From: Ceratotherium simum simum
Lineage: Eukaryota; Chordata; Mammalia; Perissodactyla; Rhinocerotidae
Assembly: GCF_000283155.1 (NCBI RefSeq)
Contig: NW_004454166.1
Coordinates: 15,708,973-15,772,972 of the forward strand
Direction of reading: 5' to 3'
DNA: 64,000 nucleotides
Positions 46,890 through 55,922 of the stretch are shown one piece after another. The position numbers were made by a program, and so were the translations under genes. How positions within the stretch are numbered: the first letter of the stretch is position 1; each line of letters begins with the position of its first letter. The notes beneath the pieces were generated by a model. The model was not told the DNA's origin, searched no databases, and worked only from the letters and a program-made list of their open reading frames with translations.

Positions 46890-47110
46890 ATCATGATCCA
46901 GGTCATATTCAGTCATTCATTCGTTTGTTCCTTCAGTGAGTAGGTACTGACCACCTACTATATGCCGAATACTATTCTAAGCAGAACACAGTAGTAAACA
47001 AAGAAGAGGGAGGGAGGGAAACAAAATCCCTGTCTTCAAAGACCTTACATACTGGTGGAACATACAGTAAACAAGTAAAACAAACACACGAACACACAGA
47101 AACAGGAGGT
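46890..47110 (+). repeat. Ancient interspersed repeat, copy 4 (start only)
   Basis: Contains gaccacctactatatgccga and caaaatccctgtcttcaaag, matching the opening part of the copy at 40490. Confidence 0.6.
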
Positions 47111-47224
47111 TTTGTTTCATGAATCTTCTATTACTATGTGCCATGCACTCTAATGTTTTCTAAGGAAAAAAAAATGCTAGTCACACCCCATTAAGCCATT
47201 AAGTTGGCTTCTCAATTCAGTAAC

Positions 47225-47420
47225 AGGTTGAGACCTGCACTTTGAAAAATCCTGGTCTAGACAATTTATGAAGTAGGCAGAGTGTGTAAGGTTCCTATTT
47301 TACAGACAAGACCAAGCGACATGTAAAGAAAGAGAGGCTAAGTGATCTCGCCAAATTCACCCGCAATCTGAGAGAAGCGATGCTGGAACTTGACCTCAGG
47401 GCTTCTGAGTCCACTCCTGC
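47225..47420 (-). mobile_element. MIR SINE, antisense
   Basis: Reversed MIR wording: cctattttacagacaagacc, gaggctaagtgatctcgcca, gacctcagggcttctgagtc. Confidence 0.7.
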
Positions 47421-47499
47421 CCTTTCCATTATTTCCTGCGGTCCTCACAACTGTCTTGGTTCCTACTTCTCTTTGATTATGAAATCTTGACCTTTGCCT

Positions 47500-47760
47500 G
47501 GAGCAGCTCTTCCTTCTCTTGCCAGGTAACATCCTACCAATACTTCTAGGCCTATCTGGACTGCCGCCTGCTCCAGGATGCCTCTCCTGTGCCCCTCCGT
47601 GCATTCTGGCTCCTCCGTCATTCCTGCTGTACCAGAGGAGGCTCCTCCACTGTGACCGCCTTAAGAGCAGGTCTCACTCATCTTTTCCCCCCAAAGCCTT
47701 TACAGAGTGCTTTATAGACAGAGTAGATATTAATAAATACATACAGAACTGAACTGAATT
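47500..47760 (+). mobile_element. L2-like 3' end (tentative)
   Basis: Pyrimidine-rich sequence ending ctttatagacagagtagata then ttaataaatac, as at L2 or MIR ends. Short and decayed. Confidence 0.4.
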
Positions 47761-48629
47761 TGTAGGGGACTCAACGCAGAGGGGTGGGAGGAAGTGCTTC
47801 CTAGCCAGGACTGCAGGATTTAGGCAACATCTATTTAAAAGGCTAAGAGACTAGAAAAGATACCACTGGAAAAAAGATCTCTTTATCTAGGTTATAAAAG
47901 TCATACATTAGGTAGAGCCTTCAACAGTATAAAAATTACACAATCCAAATGTTTTATCTCCCTAGCATCAGTAGATAGATTTAGAACCATGCCAGTAGGT
48001 CATGGATCACACACAACAGGAACTTAGTCAAAGTAATTCAAGAAAATGAACGCCACTATTAGGAGGCCCAAGGAACAGCTGGACGGACCTGAGGCAGGAC
48101 AGGAGCCAGAGGCCCCCGGGGAGCTCCTCAGCAGCAGGCGTAAGGGCACCTTTGCTATAATGGTGACCACTACAGTGGGGACAGCTGCCAACTCACCCAA
48201 TTGAAGAAAATCAGTTCAGATTCTCAGGAGAATCTAAAGGGCACAGTCAAGTCTCAAATTGTCACTCCTGCTTCATACAGTTTGGGTAAGATGAGGCTAT
48301 GTGGCTGGTGCAAATATCTAGGGAAGGAGGGAGAAGAAACTCTTTGAAAAGGGAGATGAACTTTGACTAACTATTGACCCCAACTGGAATTTTAAGTTTA
48401 AATTTTATCCTGCCCCCAGAGAGGATGGGGACTCAAGGCCAAGATGAGGTCAGTTGTAAGTAGTTATATAAAATACTGTATCTGTGATACAGTGTAAAAT
48501 ATAATTTCAACCCTATATTTATGTAAAAGTAAAAAAAAATGTAGGATTTTAGCTAAATGACCTCTAAGTTGCAGAGACCTATGAGTCTGAGTTTATAAAT
48601 ATATATCATGAAAACTGAATTCTCTAAAC
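47761..48629. other. Sequence beyond the likely INIP 3' end, unassigned
   Basis: No gene or clear repeat. If INIP uses a more distal poly(A) site, part of this could be its 3' UTR; no second AATAAA on the minus strand was found here. Confidence 0.4.
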
Positions 48630-49562
48630 CCATGGTTTTCAGACTTTATTTTGAATTAGAGATTCTAATTCTGTAGGACTAGGGTAAGGCAGTGGGAACT
48701 GCATATTTAAATAAGAACCCCAGGTTCTCTTAAAGATGTGTCATGTTGAGAAATTTGCTTAATCGAACTCCTTCCTCCTTAAAGTAATCAAAAAGGGGCT
48801 CAACTTACATACATTTCTAACTAGAACAAAAATGGACAATACAACCAAGCAGGCACACCATTTATGTGGTAACACTAAATAAGAGCATGTACAAATTTTA
48901 ACACCACTACATTTCTTATAATTATTTTTAACAGCATTTAGTCACATAATTTATAGTGGCATAGGTTTATAAAAAATGTTTAAGACTGGTTGGTAACTTA
49001 GTCTTATCTTGGGTTTTCTTTTAAAATTGAGAATAGGGGAACTAGCTATGAGTTAAAAGGATATTTCAGGATGATATGTTAACTATAAAGTCAAAAGGTA
49101 CACTGATATCAATTCCATAAACAGCAAATACAAAAGCAACTTATTTAAGCCTATTGGCTCACATTTTTAAAAAGCAACCTCATTTCTTTCAAGTTAAGTA
49201 CTATAAATGGTTCTTGAAAGTCCACTGTGAACATGATATACTCAATCCAACTAGTTGGAAGCTGGGGGGGTGAGTTTTTGTGACCATCCAATTCAAAGTC
49301 TGATTCAGGGTTAAAAATCAAACTGCGTTACAAAAAGTTACAGTCCTGGGTAACATAATCAGTTCCTCAGACAATACAGTTTTCAAAGCTCTCATCATCC
49401 TGGTTACCCTCCTTTTTTGCTTTCACTTACACATACCATTCTTTTAAAGAAGCAAAAAATATAAAAGTTCACCAAAGTTCTGCAAGTCACAGTTCATGTA
49501 GCACTGAATGATAGTAGCTTTGGCATTTGATATTAAAGTCACTTTCATTACAAATATTTTCT
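48630..49562 (-). other. INIP: Probable INIP 3' UTR
   Basis: Follows the stop codon on the minus strand. It has no recognised repeats and a candidate poly(A) signal at 48645-48650, giving a UTR of about 0.9 kb. The extent is inferred from that signal only. Confidence 0.6.
48645..48650 (-). terminator. INIP: Candidate INIP polyadenylation signal
   Basis: tttatt on the plus strand, AATAAA on the minus strand. It is the only AATAAA I found between 47761 and the INIP stop codon on that strand. Confidence 0.5.
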
Positions 49563-49658
49563 TCATTCTGGGTCAAGGCGAGGTAAAACAGGAAGAATAA
49601 GATTCCCAAAGGCAGAGTCTTGAGTTATGAAGTATCCAGATGAATGTGCATGTGCATG
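49563..49658 (-). CDS. INIP: INIP last coding exon (SOSS complex subunit C, residues 74-104)
   Basis: 31 codons plus TGA, reading HAHAHSSGYFITQDSAFGNL and ending PVLPRLDPE. The acceptor on the minus strand is aactctttcccag. INIP (hSSBIP1, C9orf80) is a 104-residue subunit of the SOSS complex with INTS3 and NABP1 or NABP2. The complex binds single-stranded DNA at double-strand breaks and promotes ATM signalling and homologous recombination in the nucleus. Identification rests on near-complete agreement with the conserved protein. The exon starts in phase 0, matching the phase-0 end of the exon at 51025. The frame is intact, and no changes at conserved positions are apparent. Confidence 0.97.
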   Translation of the reverse strand, partial: HAHAHSSGYFITQDSAFGNLILPVLPRLDPE

Positions 49659-51024
49659 CTGGGAAAGAGTTAAAAAAAAAAAATGCAATTAAGCTATTAT
49701 GAGTCACAATTCTTCAACCAAGGCATTAAAATTACTTATCCTTTCTGAGTGCTTGACACCAAATTTATTTTAAAAATCAGTTCTTATGCTGCTAATTTTG
49801 TTTAAATACACAGGAGATGGACAATAATAAAGAATTCACATTAACAAGTTGCATCAAGTACTCATTTATCATCCCCACTCTCCCTTGCTTCTCTTCAGTC
49901 AATAAATGAGTCAGACATGAATTACTTTGTTCCTTGAGGTGGGTGGGGACAGGGGACTAGCAACAAAGGTTTCCAAGTACTCTGCTCTTGATCAACAAAG
50001 CAGGAGCTTAAGAAGGGCAGTGTTGGAAGGAGGGGGGGGGAAAGGCAGCTGATTACTGTGATTAAGATACCAACATTTTGGAGAGAATGTTGGAACGTAA
50101 ATAACCATCAGTGACTTCCCTCTGCCACTAAAGAAAGCAGGACTGTTTTTAAGTTGTCTAAAGTGAGATGATGGTTAATGTCCCTTCTAACTCTGAGATT
50201 CTAAGGTTTAAAAGCATAGGTAACGATGTGTTGTCCAAGGTCTCTGGGAATCTTAATTAAATTATCCAAGATCAGCATAATAATAAAACTGTTTATGAAG
50301 AACAATATTTTTTAAACTGATAGATTATCACATTCCTATGGTAAGAGTTAGTCTTTAAATAAACATTTCCTGCACAACAGTCATGCTGGCCATTAAAAAA
50401 AAGAATCCAGGGCTGGCCCTGTGGCTTAGCGGTTAAGTGCGTGTGCTCCGCTGCTGGCGGCCCGGGTTCGGATCCCGGGCGTGCACCGAGGAACCGCTTC
50501 TCCGGCCATGCTGAGGCCGCGTCCCACATACAGCAACTAGAAGGATGTGCAACCATGACATACAACTATCCACTGGGGCTTTGGGGGCGGGGGGGGGGGG
50601 GGGGAAAATAAAAAAAAAAAAAAAAGAATCCAAACAACAATAGTAAACCTATCAAAGACTATCACAGGATATAATGGCATGTCAAATTTGAAATAATATA
50701 TATGTACTATTAAACTAGCCAGTTCAGCTTTTAAGATCATTCTGTCCATCCAAATATCCTAAACTCTTTTGTGCACAAGCAATCCCTTGCCAGGTACAGC
50801 ACAGAATCAATCATGACCGCATCAGTACCATAAAAGATACTTTCATTACTGCTGTATTGGTCCTTCAAATCCTTTGGGCGTGATTGAACATCAGCAAACG
50901 ACTGCAATTATGTGGGGAACATTTTTATTGATATTGCTCCACTGAAATACAAAATAGGAATTGTGCTGGCTTCCAAGACCCAGGAGATCTCCAGAGACAA
51001 GAATGTCAGTTACATTTTGCTCAC
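49659..51024 (-). other. INIP: INIP intron (1.37 kb)
   Basis: Minus-strand donor gtgagc next to 51025 and acceptor cag next to 49658. It contains the ERE at 50410-50620. The rest shows no recognised element apart from a G-run near 50030. Confidence 0.9.
50410..50620 (+). mobile_element. ERE SINE, type A tail with long G-run
   Basis: Head gggctggccctgtggcttag. The end of the type A motif has expanded to a G-run of about 17 at 50588-50604. Duplication aaaaagaatcca at 50397-50408 and 50621-50632. The insertion lies antisense to INIP. Confidence 0.96.
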
Positions 51025-51115
51025 CTGCAAAGCTGCCTTCTGCTGGGCTGCAATATGCTGCTGCTCAGCATGATCCCGGAAGTCCTTATTAAGAGAGGGT
51101 CTCGAAAGCGCAATG
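51025..51115 (-). CDS. INIP: INIP coding exon (residues 43-73)
   Basis: 91 nt: one base completing Ser43, then 30 codons from IALSRPSLNKDFRDHAEQQH to AAQQKAALQ. The minus-strand acceptor is cccattttag; the donor is cag/gtgagc. The Gln/Ala/His-rich stretch is predicted to be helical. Phase joins perfectly with both neighbours (ct ag from 54370 plus c here makes GCT AGC, Ala-Ser). This middle part of INIP follows the conserved N-terminal helix region. The short overall protein and lack of enzymatic motifs fit its known adaptor role. Confidence 0.97.
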
Positions 51116-51671
51116 CTAAAATGGGAATCTTAGTTACATGGCTGTTTAAGGTAGAGACTTTCTTACTTCTCAATCACATTTTTCATTATATATTCTTTAT
51201 ATGGATAAAAGGAGACCTTTGAGAATAAGTCTTTTTTCCTTCTCCCACTGTCTACATTAATTTATATGAAGAAAGCCTATGTTATTTACTAGGGCTTCAA
51301 ATTATCTCCTTTTTATTGATGATTTATGGTCTCTTAGTTTCAAACAGATTTGAGGTACTCCAGTCCATCATTAAGTTCCCTTTATGGTGAAAACTGAAGA
51401 CCTGAATGTTTCCAGCAGAAGGTGTAGTGTGCAACGGCCTGGGGCAAAAGAGCCTGACATGTTTGAAGAAATGAGAGTTCAGCAGGACTGGAGGTCAGGG
51501 CTGGGGAGGGGTGAAGTGGGTTGGCAAAAAATGAGGCTGAGGAGGCAGGCAGGTGCCAGGATATGAAGAGCCTTGTGAAATATATTAAGAAATCTAGATC
51601 TTATTGTAACAGGAAAGGGAGACTTCCAAAGAGTGTTATAAGCAGAGGAGTGACATGATCAGAAGTACCAC

Positions 51672-51970
51672 CGGGCCGGCCCTGTGGCTTAGTGGTTAAG
51701 TGCGCACGCTCCGCTACTGGAGGCCCGGGTTCGGATCCCGGGCGCGCACAGACGCACCGCTTCTCCGGCCATGCTGAGGCCGCGTCCCACATACAGCAAC
51801 TAGAATGATGTCCAACTATGACATACAACTATCTACTGGGGCTTTGGGGGAGAAAAAAAAGGAGGAGGATTGGCAACAGATGTTAGCTCAGAGCCGGTCT
51901 TCCTCAGCAAAAAGAGGATTAGCACGGATGTTAGCTCAGAGCTGATCTTCCTCACAAAAAAAAAAAAAGA
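51672..51970 (+). mobile_element. ERE SINE, hybrid type C tail
   Basis: Head gggccggccctgtggcttag, type A motif near 51834, then gaggaggattggcaacagat and a second B unit. An 11-bp duplication (agaagtaccac) at 51661-51671 and 51971-51981 is perfect. Confidence 0.97.
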
Positions 51971-52924
51971 AGAAGTACCACATGACGGTCCAGAAAGACC
52001 ACCGCTACAGCAGACAGTGCTGGTCACCTCCTCAACAACTATTTATCTCCCTTCCTCCATGCTGATGGAACCCAAACTTAATTCAATCATTGGTGGTCCC
52101 ATGCTTCATGGCAGGCCAGGCTCATCCCTCAGGGGGTGAACTTTGACTGGTATAAGACAATGCCATTCCCCTTGCTGGCTCCTGGTTTAGGCAAGAGAAA
52201 GATACACAATACTGGGCAACTAGATTTGATGGGCAGTCTGTGGGAAGGCTTCTGAGAACATTCTCCTCACTCTTAAAAAAGGGACATAGGATAGGAACCT
52301 TTCTGGCTTTTGCCTCTACAGGTGGCTCAGTGTAGAGGTGATGCCTAGGCTACTGCAGTCATATTTTGACCATTAGGGAGCTACTGATCCATGGAGAAAG
52401 GCAGAAAGGAAGCTGGACCACTGCTGACACTGTTGTGCCACTACATTAAGCTACTCTGGAACCATCTTACCTTCACCTTCCTGGTTAACATATATCCTAA
52501 TGTTTATGCCAACTTTGTTGGTTTTCTGTTAAAACAATAAAACATCCTAACTGAAAAAACTGATAAATGTATTCAAGAGGACTTAAGACTACAGGAAATT
52601 CAATGAGGAAGCAGTGATAGTAACTGAAGCAAGAAATGAAGAGTGGCCAGGACCAGGGCAGCATCAGTAGCAATGAAGAAAAATGGACAGATATGAGACA
52701 CATTTCAAAGTATAAACTTATATTTATATCTCTTATGAGAAAAAATGCTTGGAGATGGAAATGAAAGGGAATAATAAACAATTAAAGTTCACATTTCTGA
52801 CTCTGATAACTAGTAGATCTGTACCATTCACTGCGACAAGAAACCCTAGAATATGAAGCAATCAGAGAGAGGGAAAGGAAGACGACTTTAGTTTGCGCAT
52901 ACTAAGTTTGAAATGCCTGTAGGA

Positions 52925-53169
52925 AGGGGCCGGCCCGATGGTGCAAGCGGTTAAGTGCGCGCGCTCCGCTGCGGCGGCCCGGGGTTCGCCGGTTCGGATC
53001 CCGGGCGTGCACCGACGCACTGCTTGGCAAGCCATGCTGTGGCAGCGTCCCATATAAAGTGGAGGAAGATGGGCACAGATGTTAGCCCAGGGCCAGTCTT
53101 CCTCCGCAAAAAAAGAGGAGGATTGGCAGATGTTAGCACAGGGCTGATCTCCTCACACACACAAAAAAG
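52925..53169 (+). mobile_element. ERE SINE, type B tail with CA run
   Basis: Head ggggccggcccgatggtgca, double B unit, ending cctcacacacacaaaaaag. A perfect 14-bp duplication (aaatgcctgtagga) at 52911-52924 and 53170-53183. Confidence 0.97.
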
Positions 53170-53266
53170 AAATGCCTGTAGGACAATGAAGCGAAGTGGA
53201 GATGTCCAGGAGGCAGTTTGGTGCGTGGAAGACAGGACTAGGCTAGAGGTGCAAAAGTCATCAGCA

Positions 53267-53513
53267 CAGCCTGGTGGCATAGTGGTTAAGTTTGTGCGCT
53301 CTGCTTAGGCGGCCTGGGGTTCGCAGGTTCGGATCTCAGGAATGGACCTACACGCCACTCATCAAGCCATGCTGTTGAGGCATACCACATACAAAATAGA
53401 GGAAGATTGTCACAGATGTTAGCTCAGTGACAATCTTCCTCAAGCAAAAAAGGGGAAGATTGGCAACAGATATTAGCTCAGGGCCAATCTTCCTCACCAA
53501 AAAAAAAAAAAAA
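53267..53513 (+). mobile_element. ERE SINE, type B tail, diverged
   Basis: Lies 97 bp after the previous ERE. The start is worn (cagcctggtggcatagtggt) and the B tail is longer, with three gatgttagctca-like units. Duplication aaaagt(c/t)atc(a/g)gca at 53253-53266 and just after the A-run, with two mismatches. Confidence 0.94.
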
Positions 53514-54369
53514 AAAAGTTATCGGCATGTAAATAACAGGTTGTGAAAGTGGACGCCACTGTCCAGTGGAAAAAAGTAACTTGGAAACTGAGTTCTCAGA
53601 ATTCTGAGGAATATCAATATTCAAGAGATAGGCAGTGGAGAAATGTCTGCAAAAAAAAAAATCAAGATAGTATAACATTAAGTGAATGGAAGCCAAGAAA
53701 AAAGAATTTTAAGGAGAGAATAGAATGATCAGTGGTGTCAAATAATGCTAAGATGTCTAACAAGAAAAGGACTTTGGTCCACCAGATTTAGCTACAAGGA
53801 GGTTACAAGTGACCAGGCTCGAACCTATTCTTTGTACAGAGAAGGGGGGGCCTAGATGTCAGATTGTAGTGGGTTGAGGAGTGAGAGAGAAAGTAGAAAT
53901 GAGTATAGATAACTCCTTTAAGAGGACGGGCTGAAAAAGAGAGGAGAAAGTTCGAGTGGCAGTTGAATGGGATGATGGATCTCAGAGAAGAGATTTAAGA
54001 TGGCAGAAGCTGAATACAATAAATGAGCTACCTAAATTTTACCTACTTTGTAGGTTAAGTTTGTTTAACATTTGCAGAATGTTTAAAAAGTGGGACATTA
54101 ACAATAATTTCAGTAACAAAAAAACATACAAAACCCTTTTCTTTTTTTAAGAGTAGTCTATAGGGAAAATTAAATATTCCAATTAGAATTAAAATATTTA
54201 AAATCTAATCAAATAGCCTAATTTTTTCAAATCTAACTAGGAAAAAAAACATAACATGTAAATAAATTCCAATGTTAAAGAAACAAACCACTGCTAACCA
54301 ATTTGAGTTATTTTGTCCAAGATATTTTTTTTTATCACTGAATATAAAAACCACATTATTCTTCAATAC

Positions 54370-54472
54370 CTAGCTCCAGGATGATTTGTTGAAGATTGGT
54401 TCTGCATTAGTAATTTCCTTTTCTCTTTGTCCAGTTCTGCCAAGATTGCAACTCTATTTTTGTTTTGAAAAC
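54370..54472 (-). CDS. INIP: INIP coding exon (residues 9-43)
   Basis: 103 nt: two bases completing Gly9, then 33 codons FQNKNRVAILAELDKEKRKL to STNHPGA, then two bases of Ser43. The minus-strand acceptor tctcttctttag follows a long pyrimidine tract (54473 to about 54530 on the plus strand is almost all purine). The segment NRVAILAELDKEKRKLLMQN is the conserved N-terminal helix of SOSSC. The donor gtattg is weak. Skipping this exon would shift the frame. The initiating MAANSSGQ codons were not found between 54473 and 64000. Confidence 0.97.
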
Positions 54473-54616
54473 CTAAAGAAGAGAGGGAGTGGGGGGAAAA
54501 AAAGGGAGAAAGAGAGGAAAAAAACATTTTAGAGCCATTTTATAAACCTAGGCCATCTAGAAACCCAGAAAGCAAAATTCTGTTCTCTAACATGATAATG
54601 AACTCACTAGTAAGTA

Positions 54617-54824
54617 CGGTCATGGGCCACATAACGGCGTCTTGGTCAACGACGGACCGCATATACGACGGTGGTCCCATAAGGTTAGTACCATACAGCC
54701 TAGGTGTGTAGTAGGCTGTACCAACCAGGTTTGTGTAAGTACACGCTATGATGTTCACACAACGACAACATCACCTAAGGCCACCTTTCTCAGAAAGCAT
54801 CCCTGTCGTTAAACGACAGGACTA
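54617..54824. mobile_element. Tc1/mariner-class non-autonomous DNA transposon
   Basis: About 208 bp, flanked by TA on both sides (54615-54616 and 54825-54826). Ends are imperfect inverted repeats (cggtcatgggccacataacg and, reversed from the right, tagtcctgtcgtttaacgac). Interior has the wording gtcaacgacggaccgcatat and cctaggtgtgtagtaggctg typical of a common old mammalian family of this class. No transposase frame. Confidence 0.8.
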
Positions 54825-55318
54825 TAGCTTCCCTAGATGGTTACTGTTTCCCTTCTGCCTATTTCACAACAACTTTAGCAGCATAATACCTGGGTATATG
54901 CAATATATACAACTGAAGACTTTTAAGACTTAGTTCTAAAGAATTTTAATCACTAAGGTATGGGTAGCAGCATTTGTTTTTTTAACAAAATCTCTGAGCC
55001 CCCAAATGCTACAGGCAACAATCTCTATTTTGCTCAGTCAATCTCTAGGAGTGGAGATTTTCTTAGTTCTCAGTTTTAGGCCTCTTGGTGAATTCCTCTT
55101 TCATGAGGGAAAAAGCATTAGACACGCTCAGATTAAAACAATACTTCTTTTTCTCAATTGCTTTCATTCAGAAATGACACACAACCTTTCAAGGAACAAG
55201 TCAAAGAACTGCATCTGATAGAAAGCAACTCTGAGAAACAAATGGAGCATAACTGACAGGGTACAAAAAGATATGTCCTTTATCAAATACTTAATACTGG
55301 GCTTGATTTTGAGCTCCA

Positions 55319-55380
55319 AACTTACATAAGATCTAGAGCAGAGGCTGCAACAACTTACATAAGATCTAGAGCAGAGGCTG
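55319..55380. repeat. 33-bp tandem duplication
   Basis: The unit beginning aacttacataagatctagag occurs at 55319-55351 and again from 55352, identical over 29 bases. The near-perfect identity suggests a recent event. Confidence 0.95.
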
Positions 55381-55559
55381 GCCCAGGAGCAACATCCAAT
55401 TATGCTTTAAAAATCTGAATTAAATGCCAACATGTCAACACTGAGAGTATACAAAATTCTCAGATTTCCTGCTTCTCTTGAAATCTCAAGATCTGGCAAC
55501 AGAGGTCTGGATGCCCCCATGACAATAAGAAAGAGTTTTCCCCTTTAGCTGGGCACTCT

Positions 55560-55625
55560 CCAGCTTGTTAAGTCTCATATATACATATATATAAGGGCAG
55601 GCCCCCCCCAGCTTGTTAAGTCTTC
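55560..55625. repeat. Short spaced direct repeat
   Basis: cagcttgttaagtct occurs twice, at about 55561 and 55609, separated by an atatatac-rich spacer and a C-run. Confidence 0.85.
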
Positions 55626-55690
55626 ATTAGACTTGTTTATACCAGTAGGCATTTAATTTTCTGATCCCTAATTTAAAAGAAAAGAACCGG

Positions 55691-55922
55691 AGGCTGGCCC
55701 CGTGGCGTAGCGGTTAGGTGCGCGCGCTCCGCTGCTGGCAGCCCGGGTTCGGATCCTAGGTACGCACCAATACACCAGTTGTCAGGCCATGCTGTGGCGG
55801 CGTCCCATATAAAGTGGAGAAAGATAGGCACAGATGTTAGCCCAGGGCCAGTCTTCCTCAGCAAAAAGAGGAGGATTGGCATGGATGTTAGCTCGGAGCT
55901 GATCCTCCTCACCAAAAAAAAA
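55691..55922 (+). mobile_element. ERE SINE, type B tail
   Basis: Head aggctggccccgtggcgtag, double B unit, A-rich end. The flanks aaaagaaaagaa are repeated on each side and are consistent with a target duplication, though they are low complexity. Confidence 0.95.

Larger units (their letters stand above)
51390..54010 (+). repeat. Ancient interspersed repeat, copy 5, broken by three EREs
   Basis: Shares wording with 40490-44760: gcagaggagtgacatgatca at 51643, aagtttgaaatgcctgtagg at 52905, gtggagatgtccaggaggca at 53197, gagtatagataactccttta at 53901. The stretch 51990-52880 between them is less clear. Interrupted by the EREs at 51672, 52925 and 53267. Confidence 0.6.
51116..54369 (-). other. 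INIP: INIP intron (3.25 kb), rich in insertions
   Basis: Minus-strand donor is gtattg, which departs from the usual gtragt at two later positions; the acceptor is ttttag. The intron holds copy 5 of the ancient repeat with three EREs inserted. 54010-54360 is AT-rich and unassigned. Confidence 0.85.

Noticed and set aside
52951..53308. Frames of 109 and 117 codons on opposite strands
   Set aside because: Derived from the type B ERE at 52925-53169; no host protein similarity.
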